DNA of 64,000 nt from a bacterium (GTDB taxonomy: Bacteria; Verrucomicrobiota; Kiritimatiellia; CAIKKV01; CAITUY01), in the NCBI GenBank assembly GCA_037143175.1, contig JBAWZF010000008.1, positions 18,859-82,858 of the forward strand. The letters are read 5' to 3'. A model generated the notes under the pieces. The model had not been told where the DNA came from. It ran no database searches and saw only the letters and a list, made by a program, of their open reading frames with translations. Position numbers and translations under genes: made by a program. This document shows positions 37,408 through 46,725 of the stretch, piece by piece. How positions within the stretch are numbered: position 1 is the first letter of the stretch; every line of letters starts with the position of its first letter.

Positions 37408-37452
37408 CAATTCGCGCCCTTTCTCCGTCAACTCCCCAAAAGCCGCCCATGA
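37159..37452 (+). pseudogene. DUF1016-like fragment between the relic ORF and hsdS
   Basis: 97-codon frame. VSPPNLRKFREFYLAYREIQ resembles the DUF1016/YhcG N-terminal segment that precedes the family's WSHYV motif, followed by QQTLSVES, ILVTVSRRL and TIRNFRIVQ, each encoded by a palindrome. No catalytic motif is present. It overlaps the preceding ORF by four bases (ATGA) and hsdS by four bases (ATGA). Together with the previous frame it probably represents broken and rearranged copies of one or two accessory genes. Confidence 0.55.
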
Positions 37453-38891
37453 ACTCACCACTCGCCGCTCCACTGTCCACTGCCCACTGCCCACTGTCCA
37501 CTCTTGGCTCCCCCCCCATCCCCCCCGGCTACAAACAGACCGACGTGGGCGTGATCCCGGAGGAATGGGAGGTTTCCTCCGTGGGTCGTGAGTTTGAAAT
37601 CAAACTCGGTAAGATGCTCGACTCCGAAAAGAATTTTGGCGTGTCGAAGCCATATCTTGGTAACAGGGCAGTTCAGTGGGATCGAATCGATATTAGCGAC
37701 CTGCCGAACGTCCCGATGACACGCGCCGATATTGAAAGATTTCGCTTGAGAAAAGGTGACCTTCTTGTGTGCGAAGGCGGTGAAGTTGGCCGCGCTGCAA
37801 TATGGGATGCTCCGATTGACGAATGCTACTACCAAAAAGCGATCCACCGATTGCGTGCTTTACGTGGCTTCGACTCGAGGCTCATGGCGGCGCTATTGCG
37901 TCTATGGTCTGAGCGTGGGCTCCTTGCAAACTACGTAACCCAGACAAGCATCGCGCACCTGCCCCGTGAGAAGTTCATGGAAATTCCGATACCCGTGCCT
38001 CCCCTCCCCGAACAACGCGCCATCGCCGAGGCATTAAGCGATGTGGATGCGCTACTGTGCGGACTGGACCGGCTCATTGCCAAGAAACGCGACCTCAAAC
38101 AGGCCACCATGCAGCAACTCCTTACCCCGCCACGGGCGGGGCAAGCCGGCCAAACCCGCCTCCCTGGGTTCAAAGGGGAGTGGGAGGTGAAGAGGCTGGG
38201 GGAGGTTGGCAAGTGCCTTCGCGGTGTTAGTTACCAAGGAGACAGTGATCTGTCTAATCGCGATACGACTCGTACGAAGCGACTGCTTCGGTCGAACAAC
38301 GTTCAGGATGCTGTCGTCGTCACTGAAGATGTTCAATTCGTTAATGCTGCACGAGTGACATTGCTCCAAGTGCTCAAAAAAGATGACATTCTTATTTGTA
38401 TGGCAAACGGCAGCAAGGCCCTTGTTGGTAAGTCTGGTTTGTTCAGGGTGATCGATGGATACGAATACACATTCGGCGCTTTCATGGGTTGCTTTCGCAC
38501 GAACCCCAATGAAACGAATCCCTCTTTTGTTTTCTATCTTTTCCAGACTGGACGATACCGCGACTACATCAATAACTTGCTCGCAGGTTCGAGCATCAAC
38601 AATTTGAGGCCGAGCAGTATTGAGTCTCTTGAGTTTCCCATTCCCCCCCTCCCCGAACAAACCGCCATCGCCGGTGTGCTCTCCGACATGGATACGGAAC
38701 TGGCGGCGTTGGAGCAGAGGCGGGAGAAGACCCGCGCCCTCAAGCAGGGGATGATGCAGGAGCTGCTGACGGGGAGGATCAGGCTGGGTGCGGGAGGGGA
38801 ACAAAAGGGAAAAATGAGACATATTGAAGAAATGGGACGTATAAAACATGGGGCACCTGTGTCCCATAAAGCACGGGGAGGTGCCGCGTGA
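37449..38891 (+). CDS. hsdS: Type I restriction specificity subunit HsdS
   Basis: 480 residues that set the DNA target. Two target-recognition domains (about 25-210 and 235-425), each followed by a conserved helical spacer: PLPEQRAIAEALSDVDALL with KKRDLKQATMQQLLTP, and PLPEQTAIAGVLSDMDTEL with KTRALKQGMMQELLTG. The motif VGVIPEEWEV marks the family start near residue 33. The preceding ~30 residues are low-complexity and are encoded by the CACTGNC heptamer tract, an added N-terminus. A charged tail of about 30 residues follows the last conserved helix. It overlaps the following GTG-started gene (GTGA). Confidence 0.95.
   Translation: MNSPLAAPLSTAHCPLSTLGSPPIPPGYKQTDVGVIPEEWEVSSVGREFEIKLGKMLDSEKNFGVSKPYLGNRAVQWDRIDISDLPNVPMTRADIERFRLRKGDLLVCEGGEVGRAAIWDAPIDECYYQKAIHRLRALRGFDSRLMAALLRLWSERGLLANYVTQTSIAHLPREKFMEIPIPVPPLPEQRAIAEALSDVDALLCGLDRLIAKKRDLKQATMQQLLTPPRAGQAGQTRLPGFKGEWEVKRLGEVGKCLRGVSYQGDSDLSNRDTTRTKRLLRSNNVQDAVVVTEDVQFVNAARVTLLQVLKKDDILICMANGSKALVGKSGLFRVIDGYEYTFGAFMGCFRTNPNETNPSFVFYLFQTGRYRDYINNLLAGSSINNLRPSSIESLEFPIPPLPEQTAIAGVLSDMDTELAALEQRREKTRALKQGMMQELLTGRIRLGAGGEQKGKMRHIEEMGRIKHGAPVSHKARGGAA
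37471..37505 (-). repeat. Heptanucleotide tract forming the hsdS N-terminus
   Basis: Five 7-bp units (CACTGTC, CACTGCC, CACTGCC, CACTGTC, CACTCTT), the reverse complement of the CAGTNNN family seen in hsdM. They encode residues ~8-19 of HsdS. Because the conserved HsdS domain begins after this tract, it appears to have been recruited as new coding sequence. Confidence 0.85.
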
Positions 38892-39580
38892 GCAAGGGCT
38901 TCATTCCTCCGCATGGTGGCTTTGAGAATCTTCACAGCTACCGGAAGTCTCTCATCATCTTTCTGGCGACCTACTACCTGGCGAAGCGCTGGGTGCGTGC
39001 GGGGTCGCGGACTCGCGACCAAATGGAGCAATCTGCCCGGTCCGGCAAGCAGAACATCGTCGAAGGCAGCCTTGCCGCCGCCACCTCCAAGCAGACCGAG
39101 GTTCACCTGACCAATGTGGCCCGCGCCAGTTTGGGTGAACTCCTGGAAGACTATAAGGATTTCCTCCGCCTGCGCGCCCTGCCGATCTGGCCCAAGGACG
39201 CCCCTCGTATGCTGGCACTGAGGGCGCTGGGGAATAATGATGCGACGTATGAGACCTATAAGAATTATGTGGAGAGCGATGACCCGGAAATGGTCGGAAA
39301 CGTCATGGTCTGCCTTTGTACCCAGACCTGCTACCTGCTCGATCAGCAAATCCGGGAACTGGAACAGGCCTTTCTCAAAGAGGGTGGCATCCGCGAACGC
39401 ATGACACAGGCACGGAATGAGGCCCGTGACCAGCAGACCCCGCCTGAACCCGACGCTCCCGCTTGCCCACTTTGTAACAAGCCCATGCGAAAACGCACGG
39501 CCCGGCAGGGGAAAAATGCAGGCAATGCCTTCTGGGGCTGTTCTGGTTTTCCCGCGTGCAAAGGCACGCGCCCATCATGA
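38888..39580 (+). CDS. Four helix bundle protein with C-terminal topoisomerase-type zinc finger
   Basis: 230 residues, GTG start overlapping the hsdS stop by four bases. Residues ~10-175 form a four-helix bundle (FENLHSYRKSLIIFLATYYL, RDQMEQSARSGKQNIVEGS, NVARASLGELLEDYKDFLR). The C-terminal ~40 residues hold a C4 topoisomerase-like zinc finger (CPLCNKPMRKRTARQG, then FWGCSGFPACKGTRPS). This corresponds to the four-helix-bundle 'suffix' arrangement. Zinc finger plus operon position suggests DNA or R-M complex binding; no enzymatic role is visible. Confidence 0.85.
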   Translation: MSKGFIPPHGGFENLHSYRKSLIIFLATYYLAKRWVRAGSRTRDQMEQSARSGKQNIVEGSLAAATSKQTEVHLTNVARASLGELLEDYKDFLRLRALPIWPKDAPRMLALRALGNNDATYETYKNYVESDDPEMVGNVMVCLCTQTCYLLDQQIRELEQAFLKEGGIRERMTQARNEARDQQTPPEPDAPACPLCNKPMRKRTARQGKNAGNAFWGCSGFPACKGTRPS

Positions 39581-39684
39581 TATCCCCCCCCCTCATTACC
39601 ATTTATCCCCTCCGTCCCATATGTCCCCTATGAATTCGGCTGTTATTGGCCGGCAACATCGTTATAACTGTAAAGGAGAACCGC

Positions 39685-40398
39685 ATGGCGCAACGCAAGA
39701 CTGTAAAGAGTACTAAAAAGAGCACCCCGGCCGTGAAAACGGATCCGAAGCCCAAGACTCCCACCCAGGCGGCCCTGGAGGTGACCTGGCTGCTGAAGGG
39801 CAACCTCAAGAATGCCCGCATTGCCTATATCCGCATCGGCATCCTCCTCGCCCGGGTGCGGGATGAAAAGCTCTACACCGCCCTGAAACATCCCGATATC
39901 GAAAGTTATGCCGAAGCACGGCTGCAACTCGGCAGATCCTCCCTCTACAAATACCTCCAGGTCCACGACTGGATGGTCGAGTTCCACCCGAAGTGGCTCG
40001 AACCCAAGCCGGAAGGGTTCATTCCTGAATTAGCCGATGCCGGCGACCTGATCTGGATCGAGAATGAACTTGCAAAAAAAGATCTTAAGCCGGCGACGCG
40101 GACCACGTTGGAGGGATTGCAGAAGAAAGCCATGGAAGGGCAGTTGCGGGAAGGCGACCTCAAGCCACACCTCCAGCGGCAGAATACGGCGGCCGCAGGA
40201 CTCAAGTCCTATCTGTCGAAACTCCGACTCCTGCGCAGACGCGCTGCCGAGCTTGCGAGCATGCCGCCGGAAGTGATCTCGTATCTGGATAAGGCGATCG
40301 AAATCCTCAACAACGATCACACCACGGCGTCGTCCGGACAGGCTTCCGGCGGCGCCAGATCAGGGAGTGGCGCGAAAAATAGTGTCGTAAATGGTTGA
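39685..40398 (+). CDS. Unknown protein between hsdS and hsdR
   Basis: 237 residues, not recognised. Strong Shine-Dalgarno (AAAGGAGA) six bases before the ATG at 39685. Lys-rich N-terminus (about 1-35), then a helical, charged body: WLLKGNLKNARIAYIRIGIL, ESYAEARLQLGRSSLYKYLQ (which resembles a helix-turn-helix-like segment), and a basic helix KLRLLRRRAAELASMPPEV. A Gly/Ser-rich tail ends it. It reads in the same direction as hsdS and hsdR, so it may be an R-M accessory or regulator. A weak stem-loop (40416-40437) separates it from hsdR. Confidence 0.65.
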   Translation: MAQRKTVKSTKKSTPAVKTDPKPKTPTQAALEVTWLLKGNLKNARIAYIRIGILLARVRDEKLYTALKHPDIESYAEARLQLGRSSLYKYLQVHDWMVEFHPKWLEPKPEGFIPELADAGDLIWIENELAKKDLKPATRTTLEGLQKKAMEGQLREGDLKPHLQRQNTAAAGLKSYLSKLRLLRRRAAELASMPPEVISYLDKAIEILNNDHTTASSGQASGGARSGSGAKNSVVNG

Positions 40399-40447
40399 AA
40401 AATAGCATGTTATAAAAAGTCCAGTTGACTGGATTTTAAGGAAATTC

Positions 40448-43400
40448 ATGAACACGGAACGTGAGACGCAGAATCGGGTGATCGCCCTGTTTCGTGATGA
40501 ACTCCACTATCGCTATCTTGGCGATTGGGCGGACCACCCCGCCAACAGTAACATCCAGGAGGATTTGCTGACCGACTACCTGGCCAAGGCGGGTTATGCG
40601 CCGGAACAAATCAGTCGCGCCATTTTCCTGCTCCACAAGGCGGCGGATAATCCCACCCAGGGCCTCTACAATAACAACAAGGCGGTTTATGACCTGCTGC
40701 GTTACGGCGTGCCGGTAAAAGTCGAGGCCGGCAAGGTCACCGATTCCGTCAATGTCATTAACTGGCGGCAGCCGGAGAAAAACGACTTCGCCATTGCCGA
40801 GGAGGTGACACTGCGCGGTAACCTGGAGCGCCGTCCTGACCTTGTCCTTTACGTCAATGGCATCGCCGTCGCGGTGATCGAGCTGAAAAACAGCCACGTC
40901 TCGATCGGTGACGGCATTCGCCAGTTGCTCTCCAATCAGCAGCCGGAGTTCAACGCCTGGTTCTTTGCCACCGTGCAGATCGTCTTCGCCGGCAACGATT
41001 CCGAGGGTCTGCGCTATGGCGCCATCAAGACCGAAGAGAAATATTTCCTGAAATGGAAGGAAGACGAGGCGGACGACACCCGCTTCAAACTCGACAAGTA
41101 TCTGCTCAAGATGTGCCGCAAAGACCGGCTTATTGAACTGATGCATGACTTCGTGATCTTCGACGGCGGGATCAAGAAACTGCCGCGGGTCCACCAGTAT
41201 TTCGGCGTCAAGGCGTCTCAGGCCCACGTCAAGGCGTGCAAGGGCGGAATCATCTGGCACACGCAGGGGAGCGGGAAAAGCATCGTGATGGTGTTGCTGG
41301 CCAAGTGGATCCTTGAAAACAAGCCCAACGCCCGGGTACTCATCCTTACCGACCGCGATGAACTGGATAAACAGATCGAGCGCGTCTTTGCCGACAGCGG
41401 GGAGACCATCTACCGCACCAGTAGCGGCCAGGACCTGATGGCGCAACTGGGGCGGGCCGCGCCGCGTCTGCTTTGCTCGCTGGTTCATAAGTTCGGCAAA
41501 AAGGGCGTGGATGATTTCGATGCCTTCATCGAGGAACTCAAGAAGCAGCCCAGTCCGGCGGTTGGCGAGTTGTTCGTCTTTGTGGACGAATGTCACCGGT
41601 CGCAAAGCGGCAAACTGCATAAGACGATCAAGGCCATGTTGCCCGGCGCGGTGTTCATCGGGTTCACGGGCACGCCGCTGCTGAAGCAGGATAAGCAGAC
41701 CAGTCTGGAAGTCTTCGGCGGCTACATTCATACGTACCGGTTCGATGAGGCGGTGGCGGATGAGGTGGTGCTGGATCTGGTTTACGAGGCGCGGGACATC
41801 GAGCAGAGTCTCGGCTCACAGGACAAGATTGACGCCTGGTTTGAGGCCAAGACGAAGGCGCTGAACAACTGGCAGAAGGCGGCGCTGCGCGAACAGTGGG
41901 GCACAATGCAGAAGGTGCTCAGCTCCCGCTCGCGTATGGACCGCGTGGTGAGCGACATCGTCTTCGACTTCAGCGTTAAGCCGCGTCTGTCCAGTGAACG
42001 CGGCAACGCCATGCTGGTGGCCTCCAGCATCTATGAGGCGTGCAAGTACTTTGAGTTGTTCCAGAAGACCGTGTTCAAAGGCCGGTGCGCGGTCGTCACG
42101 TCTTACAACCCGCAGGCGCAGGATGTCACGCTGGAGGAGACCGGCGCGAACACCGAGACCGAGAAACAGTTTCTTTACCATACCTACACCGCGTTGCTGG
42201 AGGATGTGGACGCCAGACCCGGTAAGACCAAGACCGAGACCTATGAGGATGCGGTGAAGGAACTATTCAAGAAAGAGCCGGCGAACATGCGCCTGCTTGT
42301 TGTGGTGGACAAACTGCTCACCGGTTTCGACTCACCGCCTTGCACCTATCTCTACATTGATAAGTCCATGCAGGATCACGGCCTGTTTCAGGCGATTTGC
42401 CGCACGAACCGGCTGGATGGCGATGACAAGCCTTTCGGCTACATTGTGGATTACAAAGACCTGTTCAAAAAAGTGCAGGGCGCCATCGCCGTGTATACCT
42501 CCGAACTGGATCACAGCGCCGGTGTTGGAAGTCCGGAAGTCCTGTTGCAGGATCGCCTCAAGAAAGGCCGGGAGCGGCTTGACCAGGCCTTCGAAGCCAT
42601 TAGCCTGCTCTGCGACCCGGTTCAGCCGCCAAGGGGCGTGCTGGAACACATTCACTATTTCTGTGGCAATACCGAGAATCCCGATGATCTTAAGAAGCAC
42701 GAAACGCAGCGCGTCGCGCTCTACAAAGCATCCGCCGCCTTGGTGCGGGCCTACGCCAATATTGCCGATGACCTGCCGCAGGCCGGCTATACTGCGGCCC
42801 GTATCGCGCAGATCAAGCAGGACCTCGACCGGACGTTGAAACTGCGAGACAGTATCCGGCAGGCCAGCGGTGAGACCATCGATCTCAAGGCCTATGAGGC
42901 CGATATGCGGCATCTGATCGACACCTACATTGAGGCCGCCGAGCCGCGGAAGATTTCCGATTTCGGGGAGATCGGGCTGCTGGAGTTGATCGTGAAGAGC
43001 GGCATTGCCGAAGCCATCAACAGTCTCCCCGAGGGTATCCGTGGCAATCGAAATGCGGTGGCGGAAACCATCGCCAATAACGTGCGCAGTAAGATTATCA
43101 AGGAACACCTGAACGATCCCGCCTTCTACGACACCATGTCGGCGTTGCTGGGCGAGATTCTCGCCGACCTCAAGACGCAGCGGATCAGTTACGAGGAATT
43201 TCTGAAACGGGTGGCCGACCTCGCCCGGAAAGTTCAGGCCGCCCAGGCGGACGACACACCGGCGAAGCTGAACACCCCCGGCAAACGCGCCCTCTATAAC
43301 AACCTGATGCTGGATCTCAAGGGGACTGCCGCCGATACGGCGGCTACTACAGTAGGACGCGATCCGCTGTCGTTATTTGGGACCGATGGGGTGCATCAGT

Positions 43401-43576
43401 TGATTGAGCGTGTCATCCGGATTGACGATACCGTGCGCCGGGTCCGCCCGAACGCTTTCCGCGGCAACCGCGCGAAAGAGAATGTCATCAAGGCCGCGTT
43501 GCTACCTCTACTGGGGAATGACATGAGCGAGGTGGAGCGCATCTTCCGCATCATTGTTGCCCAGCCGGAGTACTGA
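40448..43576 (+). CDS. hsdR: Type I restriction endonuclease/translocase subunit HsdR
   Basis: 1042 residues. The N-terminal PD-(D/E)xK nuclease domain has RRPDLVLYVNGIAVAVIELKN-type residues (Asp and ELK, about 135-155). The superfamily 2 translocase follows: Walker A (TQGSGKS, about 277), DECH box (VDECHRSQSGK), FTGTPLL, and a second RecA domain (LLTGFDSPPCTYLYIDK). The C-terminal helical region joins HsdM. The nuclease and helicase motifs look intact, so restriction should be active if HsdM and HsdS assemble. The stop and the next start share one base (TGATG). Confidence 0.95.
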   Translation: MNTERETQNRVIALFRDELHYRYLGDWADHPANSNIQEDLLTDYLAKAGYAPEQISRAIFLLHKAADNPTQGLYNNNKAVYDLLRYGVPVKVEAGKVTDSVNVINWRQPEKNDFAIAEEVTLRGNLERRPDLVLYVNGIAVAVIELKNSHVSIGDGIRQLLSNQQPEFNAWFFATVQIVFAGNDSEGLRYGAIKTEEKYFLKWKEDEADDTRFKLDKYLLKMCRKDRLIELMHDFVIFDGGIKKLPRVHQYFGVKASQAHVKACKGGIIWHTQGSGKSIVMVLLAKWILENKPNARVLILTDRDELDKQIERVFADSGETIYRTSSGQDLMAQLGRAAPRLLCSLVHKFGKKGVDDFDAFIEELKKQPSPAVGELFVFVDECHRSQSGKLHKTIKAMLPGAVFIGFTGTPLLKQDKQTSLEVFGGYIHTYRFDEAVADEVVLDLVYEARDIEQSLGSQDKIDAWFEAKTKALNNWQKAALREQWGTMQKVLSSRSRMDRVVSDIVFDFSVKPRLSSERGNAMLVASSIYEACKYFELFQKTVFKGRCAVVTSYNPQAQDVTLEETGANTETEKQFLYHTYTALLEDVDARPGKTKTETYEDAVKELFKKEPANMRLLVVVDKLLTGFDSPPCTYLYIDKSMQDHGLFQAICRTNRLDGDDKPFGYIVDYKDLFKKVQGAIAVYTSELDHSAGVGSPEVLLQDRLKKGRERLDQAFEAISLLCDPVQPPRGVLEHIHYFCGNTENPDDLKKHETQRVALYKASAALVRAYANIADDLPQAGYTAARIAQIKQDLDRTLKLRDSIRQASGETIDLKAYEADMRHLIDTYIEAAEPRKISDFGEIGLLELIVKSGIAEAINSLPEGIRGNRNAVAETIANNVRSKIIKEHLNDPAFYDTMSALLGEILADLKTQRISYEEFLKRVADLARKVQAAQADDTPAKLNTPGKRALYNNLMLDLKGTAADTAATTVGRDPLSLFGTDGVHQLIERVIRIDDTVRRVRPNAFRGNRAKENVIKAALLPLLGNDMSEVERIFRIIVAQPEY

Positions 43577-44307
43577 TGAAAGCACAGCTCCAGCTGGGGA
43601 ATGTTGCCGTCGACGTGGTTTGGAAGGATATCAGGAATGTTCACCTCAGCGTGCATCCGCCGACCGGGCGGGTGACGATCTCGGCGCCTACCCGTCTGAG
43701 TCTTGATGCCCTCCGCGTTTTTGCCATCTCCAAGTTCGGCTGGATCCGGCGGCAGGCTGAAAAATTGGTGGAGCAGGAGCGGGAAGCACCACGTGAATAT
43801 CTTAATCGCGAAAGTCATTACGTCTGGGGGCGGCGATACTTGTTGAAGGTCATTGAGGCAAATTCGGTGCCCTCGGTGGTATTGAGTCATAACCGGATGA
43901 TGATGCAGGTGCGGCCGGAGCGGGATCAGGCCAGCAGGCAGGAAGTTCTTGACGCGTGGTATCGCGAGCAGCTTAAGGCCGCGTTACCCGCCTTGGTTGC
44001 CAAATGGCAGCGGTTACTGGGTGTGCAAGTGGAGCGGTGTTTTGTGCAACGCATGAAAACCAAGTGGGGCAGTTGCAACCCCCGGGCCCGGACGATACGC
44101 TTGAACACCGAACTCGCCAAAAAGCCCAGGGAGTGCCTTGACTACATTGTCCTGCATGAGATGGTTCACCTGTTGGAACCGACGCACTGTGCAAACTTTG
44201 TCAAATTGATGGATCAGTTTATGCCCAAATGGCAGCATTACCGGGACATCCTTAACCGCTTGCCGGTGCGGTATGAATTTGGAGTGCGGCGGCTTGACGC
44301 CTCCTAA
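43576..44307 (+). CDS. YgjP/SprT-like M48-type zinc metallopeptidase
   Basis: 243 residues. The zinc site is HEMVHLLEPTH (HExxH plus the third His) near residue 193; WGSCNPRARTIRLNTEL just before it is the WGS motif of the YgjP/DUF45 family. The N-terminal half is beta-rich (VHLSVHPPTGRVTISAP). It is translationally coupled to hsdR. Such metallopeptidases are often placed beside type I R-M genes, but their role there is not established; control of the restriction subunit by proteolysis is one idea. Confidence 0.88.
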   Translation: MKAQLQLGNVAVDVVWKDIRNVHLSVHPPTGRVTISAPTRLSLDALRVFAISKFGWIRRQAEKLVEQEREAPREYLNRESHYVWGRRYLLKVIEANSVPSVVLSHNRMMMQVRPERDQASRQEVLDAWYREQLKAALPALVAKWQRLLGVQVERCFVQRMKTKWGSCNPRARTIRLNTELAKKPRECLDYIVLHEMVHLLEPTHCANFVKLMDQFMPKWQHYRDILNRLPVRYEFGVRRLDAS

Positions 44308-44412
44308 TTTCCTGTTGGCAATCCATTCTATTGCGGTGTAAATTTATCCACATTGATTTTTCCTCCTCGGGCAAAAAGGGGTGGAGGATGTGTTGTGTAA
44401 AGGATATGGGGT

Positions 44413-45723
44413 ATGACCGAACTATTGATTTCGCGGATGCAATTTGGAGTTTCGATTGGAATTCATTATTTGTTTCCCATTACGACACTGGGGTTGACGC
44501 TGTTCATTGTTATTTTTGAGACACTTTACATTGTAAAAAGACAGAATCAGGATCGTGCCATATCTGCGTTTCTGGTGAAGCTGCTAGGTTTGATTTTTGT
44601 GGCAGGGGTGGCGACCGGGTTGATGATGCCTTTTTCGATGGGCGCGAACTGGGCCCGTTTCTCCACATATGCCGGTGCGGTGCTGGGCGCCCTTATTTCG
44701 GTGGAGGCCATTACCGCCTTCGCACTCGAATCCGCCTTTATCTCAATCCTCTTGTTCGGGCGTGATCGTGTGTCTCCTTTCGTCTATTGGCTGTCGGCGG
44801 TGCTCGTATTTATCGGGGCGCATCTATCCGGCTTCTGGATTGTGGCGGCCAACTCCTGGCTGCAAACTCCGGCAGGCTACGCCCTGGAAGATGGCCGCGT
44901 CGTGCTGACAAGTTTAAGTCAGGCGCTGTTCAACCCTTCGACCCTGATCCGTTTTGCGCATGTGGTGACGGCGGCCTGGCTGGTGGGCGCCTTTTTCACG
45001 GCGGGGATCGCCGCATATTATTTGGCCCGTTCCCGGCATGAAGCCTTTGCTAAAAAGCTACTGTCAGTCGCCTTGCCACTTGCGTTGGTGCTGGCGGTGT
45101 CCCAGCCGATTCTGGGGCATTTCCATATCATGGAGGTGTTGGGAAATAATCCCGAAAAAGATGCCGCTTATGAAGGGATCTTTAAGTCGGTTAATGGAGC
45201 TCCATTGCTGTTATTCGGGATCCCTGATGAGGAGAATCAGGTGATTCACTTTCCCGTGGGCGCGCCCTATGTGTTGAGTTTATTGGAGTCAGGTGATCCG
45301 ATGGGGCGCGTGAAAGGACTTGAGGAGTTCCCTCGCGAGAATTGGCCACCGGTGAATGTGATCTTCACCACATTCCATCTGATGATCGTGCTGGGGGTGG
45401 TCATGATTGCGGTCGCTGCTCTCGGGGTGTTTCTGCTGTGGCGCCAAAAGCTTTATACCGCTCGCTGGTATTTGTTGCTTTTGCCCTGGCTGATTCCGCT
45501 TCCCTATTTGGCTAATGAGATAGGGTGGATTGGGACTGAGATCGGACGCCAGCCCTGGATTATCTATGGCGTCATGCGAACGGCGAATGCCTCAACAATC
45601 ACGTTGCCCCTGTGGCAGTTGAGTGTGTCCTTTGTGGGCATCACTTTGGTTTATTTGGTGATAACGGTGCTGACATTTGTATCCGTAAAGAAGCTCGTAC
45701 ACAACGGGCCAAAGGTAGGATAA
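44413..45723 (+). CDS. cydA: Cytochrome bd quinol oxidase subunit I
   Basis: 436-residue membrane subunit holding hemes b558, b595 and d. Heme ligands can be placed: His in GVSIGIHYLFPITT near the N-terminus, His in IRFAHVVTAAWLVG (about residue 180), and Met in FHLMIVLGVVMI. The conserved GRQPWIIYGVMRT segment is present. The Q-loop appears short (about 225-310), as in the non-E. coli type. It reduces O2 to water from quinol at high affinity. It is followed by cydB after three bases. Confidence 0.95.
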   Translation: MTELLISRMQFGVSIGIHYLFPITTLGLTLFIVIFETLYIVKRQNQDRAISAFLVKLLGLIFVAGVATGLMMPFSMGANWARFSTYAGAVLGALISVEAITAFALESAFISILLFGRDRVSPFVYWLSAVLVFIGAHLSGFWIVAANSWLQTPAGYALEDGRVVLTSLSQALFNPSTLIRFAHVVTAAWLVGAFFTAGIAAYYLARSRHEAFAKKLLSVALPLALVLAVSQPILGHFHIMEVLGNNPEKDAAYEGIFKSVNGAPLLLFGIPDEENQVIHFPVGAPYVLSLLESGDPMGRVKGLEEFPRENWPPVNVIFTTFHLMIVLGVVMIAVAALGVFLLWRQKLYTARWYLLLLPWLIPLPYLANEIGWIGTEIGRQPWIIYGVMRTANASTITLPLWQLSVSFVGITLVYLVITVLTFVSVKKLVHNGPKVG

Positions 45724-45726
45724 ATT

Positions 45727-46725
45727 ATGGATTCATCATTTTATCAGAATGGTGTGTTCTTTCTCGTCATTCTGTTTTTCTATTTATTTTCCATCCTGGA
45801 CGGATTTGATTTTGGCATTGGGATGATGCTTCCCTTCGCCCGAGGCAAGGGGGAAGCCGCTCGCCTGGTATCGCATATTGCTCCCTTTTGGGATGGCAAC
45901 GAGGTATGGCTGGTCATAGGAGCTGGGTTTGTTATTGGCGCATTTCCGGCGGTGATGGGGCTGTTGTTGGGCACTATTTATCTCCCCTTTTTGCTCCTGA
46001 TTGTCGGGCTCATCTTGCGGGCCATGGCGCTGGAGTATTCCTATCATGATCTCAAGCACCAGCGTATGTGTCATCTGATTGCCGCCGCAGGCAGTTTTCT
46101 GGTGACGCTTCTGGGTTTGTTTTTTATCGGGACCATTCTCCAGGGACTGCCTTTTGAGGGGCCGGGAAAATTGAGTTCGAAAGCGGGTGACTACCTTTCG
46201 GCCTTCCCGATTCTGTTTAGTCTGGTGGGGTTGGTGGTCGTGCTGTGGCACGGGGTGACGTATGCGCTCAAGCAGGATCCGGCTAAAGCCCTGCAGAAGA
46301 TTGCGGGGCAGGTCTGGTGGGGCCTGATGGGAGCAAGCGTGGTACTGATTGCCGCCTGGGTTGTGTTCCTGCCACATGCCATGAGGCAACCGCTGGCATG
46401 GGTGGGGGGAGGGCTTTGTCTGGGTGGTGTGATCGGCGGCCGGTTGTTATTGGGCCGTAAAGGGTGGCCCTTTTGGTTTTCCTGTATCAATGTCACAGGG
46501 TTATGGGTTCTTATTCTGGCGTCATTGTATCCGGTTGTGTTGCCTGCCCGTCATCATCCCGAGTGGAGTCTGACCATCACTTCCGCCGCTGCGCCATTAT
46601 CAACGTTAAAACTTTTGCTGGTTATGGGATTGATTCTGGTGCCCATCATTATAGCCTATAGTTATTTTACGTATCGGGTGTTCGTGAAAAAGGAGAGTAA
46701 CGATGCAACAAATGGTCATTTGTAA
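45727..46725 (+). CDS. cydB: Cytochrome bd quinol oxidase subunit II
   Basis: 332-residue partner of CydA with about eight transmembrane segments. It has the family start with DGFDFGIGMMLPFARG, the PFWDGNEVWLV motif and RAMALEYSYHDL. The 3' end overlaps the next gene by 23 bases, and that gene's ribosome-binding site (AAAGGAGAG) lies inside cydB. Together they form one transcription unit. Confidence 0.95.
   Translation: MDSSFYQNGVFFLVILFFYLFSILDGFDFGIGMMLPFARGKGEAARLVSHIAPFWDGNEVWLVIGAGFVIGAFPAVMGLLLGTIYLPFLLLIVGLILRAMALEYSYHDLKHQRMCHLIAAAGSFLVTLLGLFFIGTILQGLPFEGPGKLSSKAGDYLSAFPILFSLVGLVVVLWHGVTYALKQDPAKALQKIAGQVWWGLMGASVVLIAAWVVFLPHAMRQPLAWVGGGLCLGGVIGGRLLLGRKGWPFWFSCINVTGLWVLILASLYPVVLPARHHPEWSLTITSAAAPLSTLKLLLVMGLILVPIIIAYSYFTYRVFVKKESNDATNGHL

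Noticed and set aside
39597..39634. TCCGTCCCA/TATGTCCCC units between the zinc-finger four-helix-bundle gene and the unknown gene
   Set aside because: Only about two imperfect 9-bp units; resembles a repeat but too short to support.
40416..40437. Stem-loop with A/T flanks before hsdR
   Set aside because: Only a 6-bp GC-mixed stem with a 2-base loop; too weak to call a terminator, and hsdR likely needs read-through.
40436..41731. 431-codon open frame on the minus strand inside hsdR
   Set aside because: It is fully antisense to the nuclease and helicase motifs of hsdR and its translation shows no family likeness; a by-product of codon bias.
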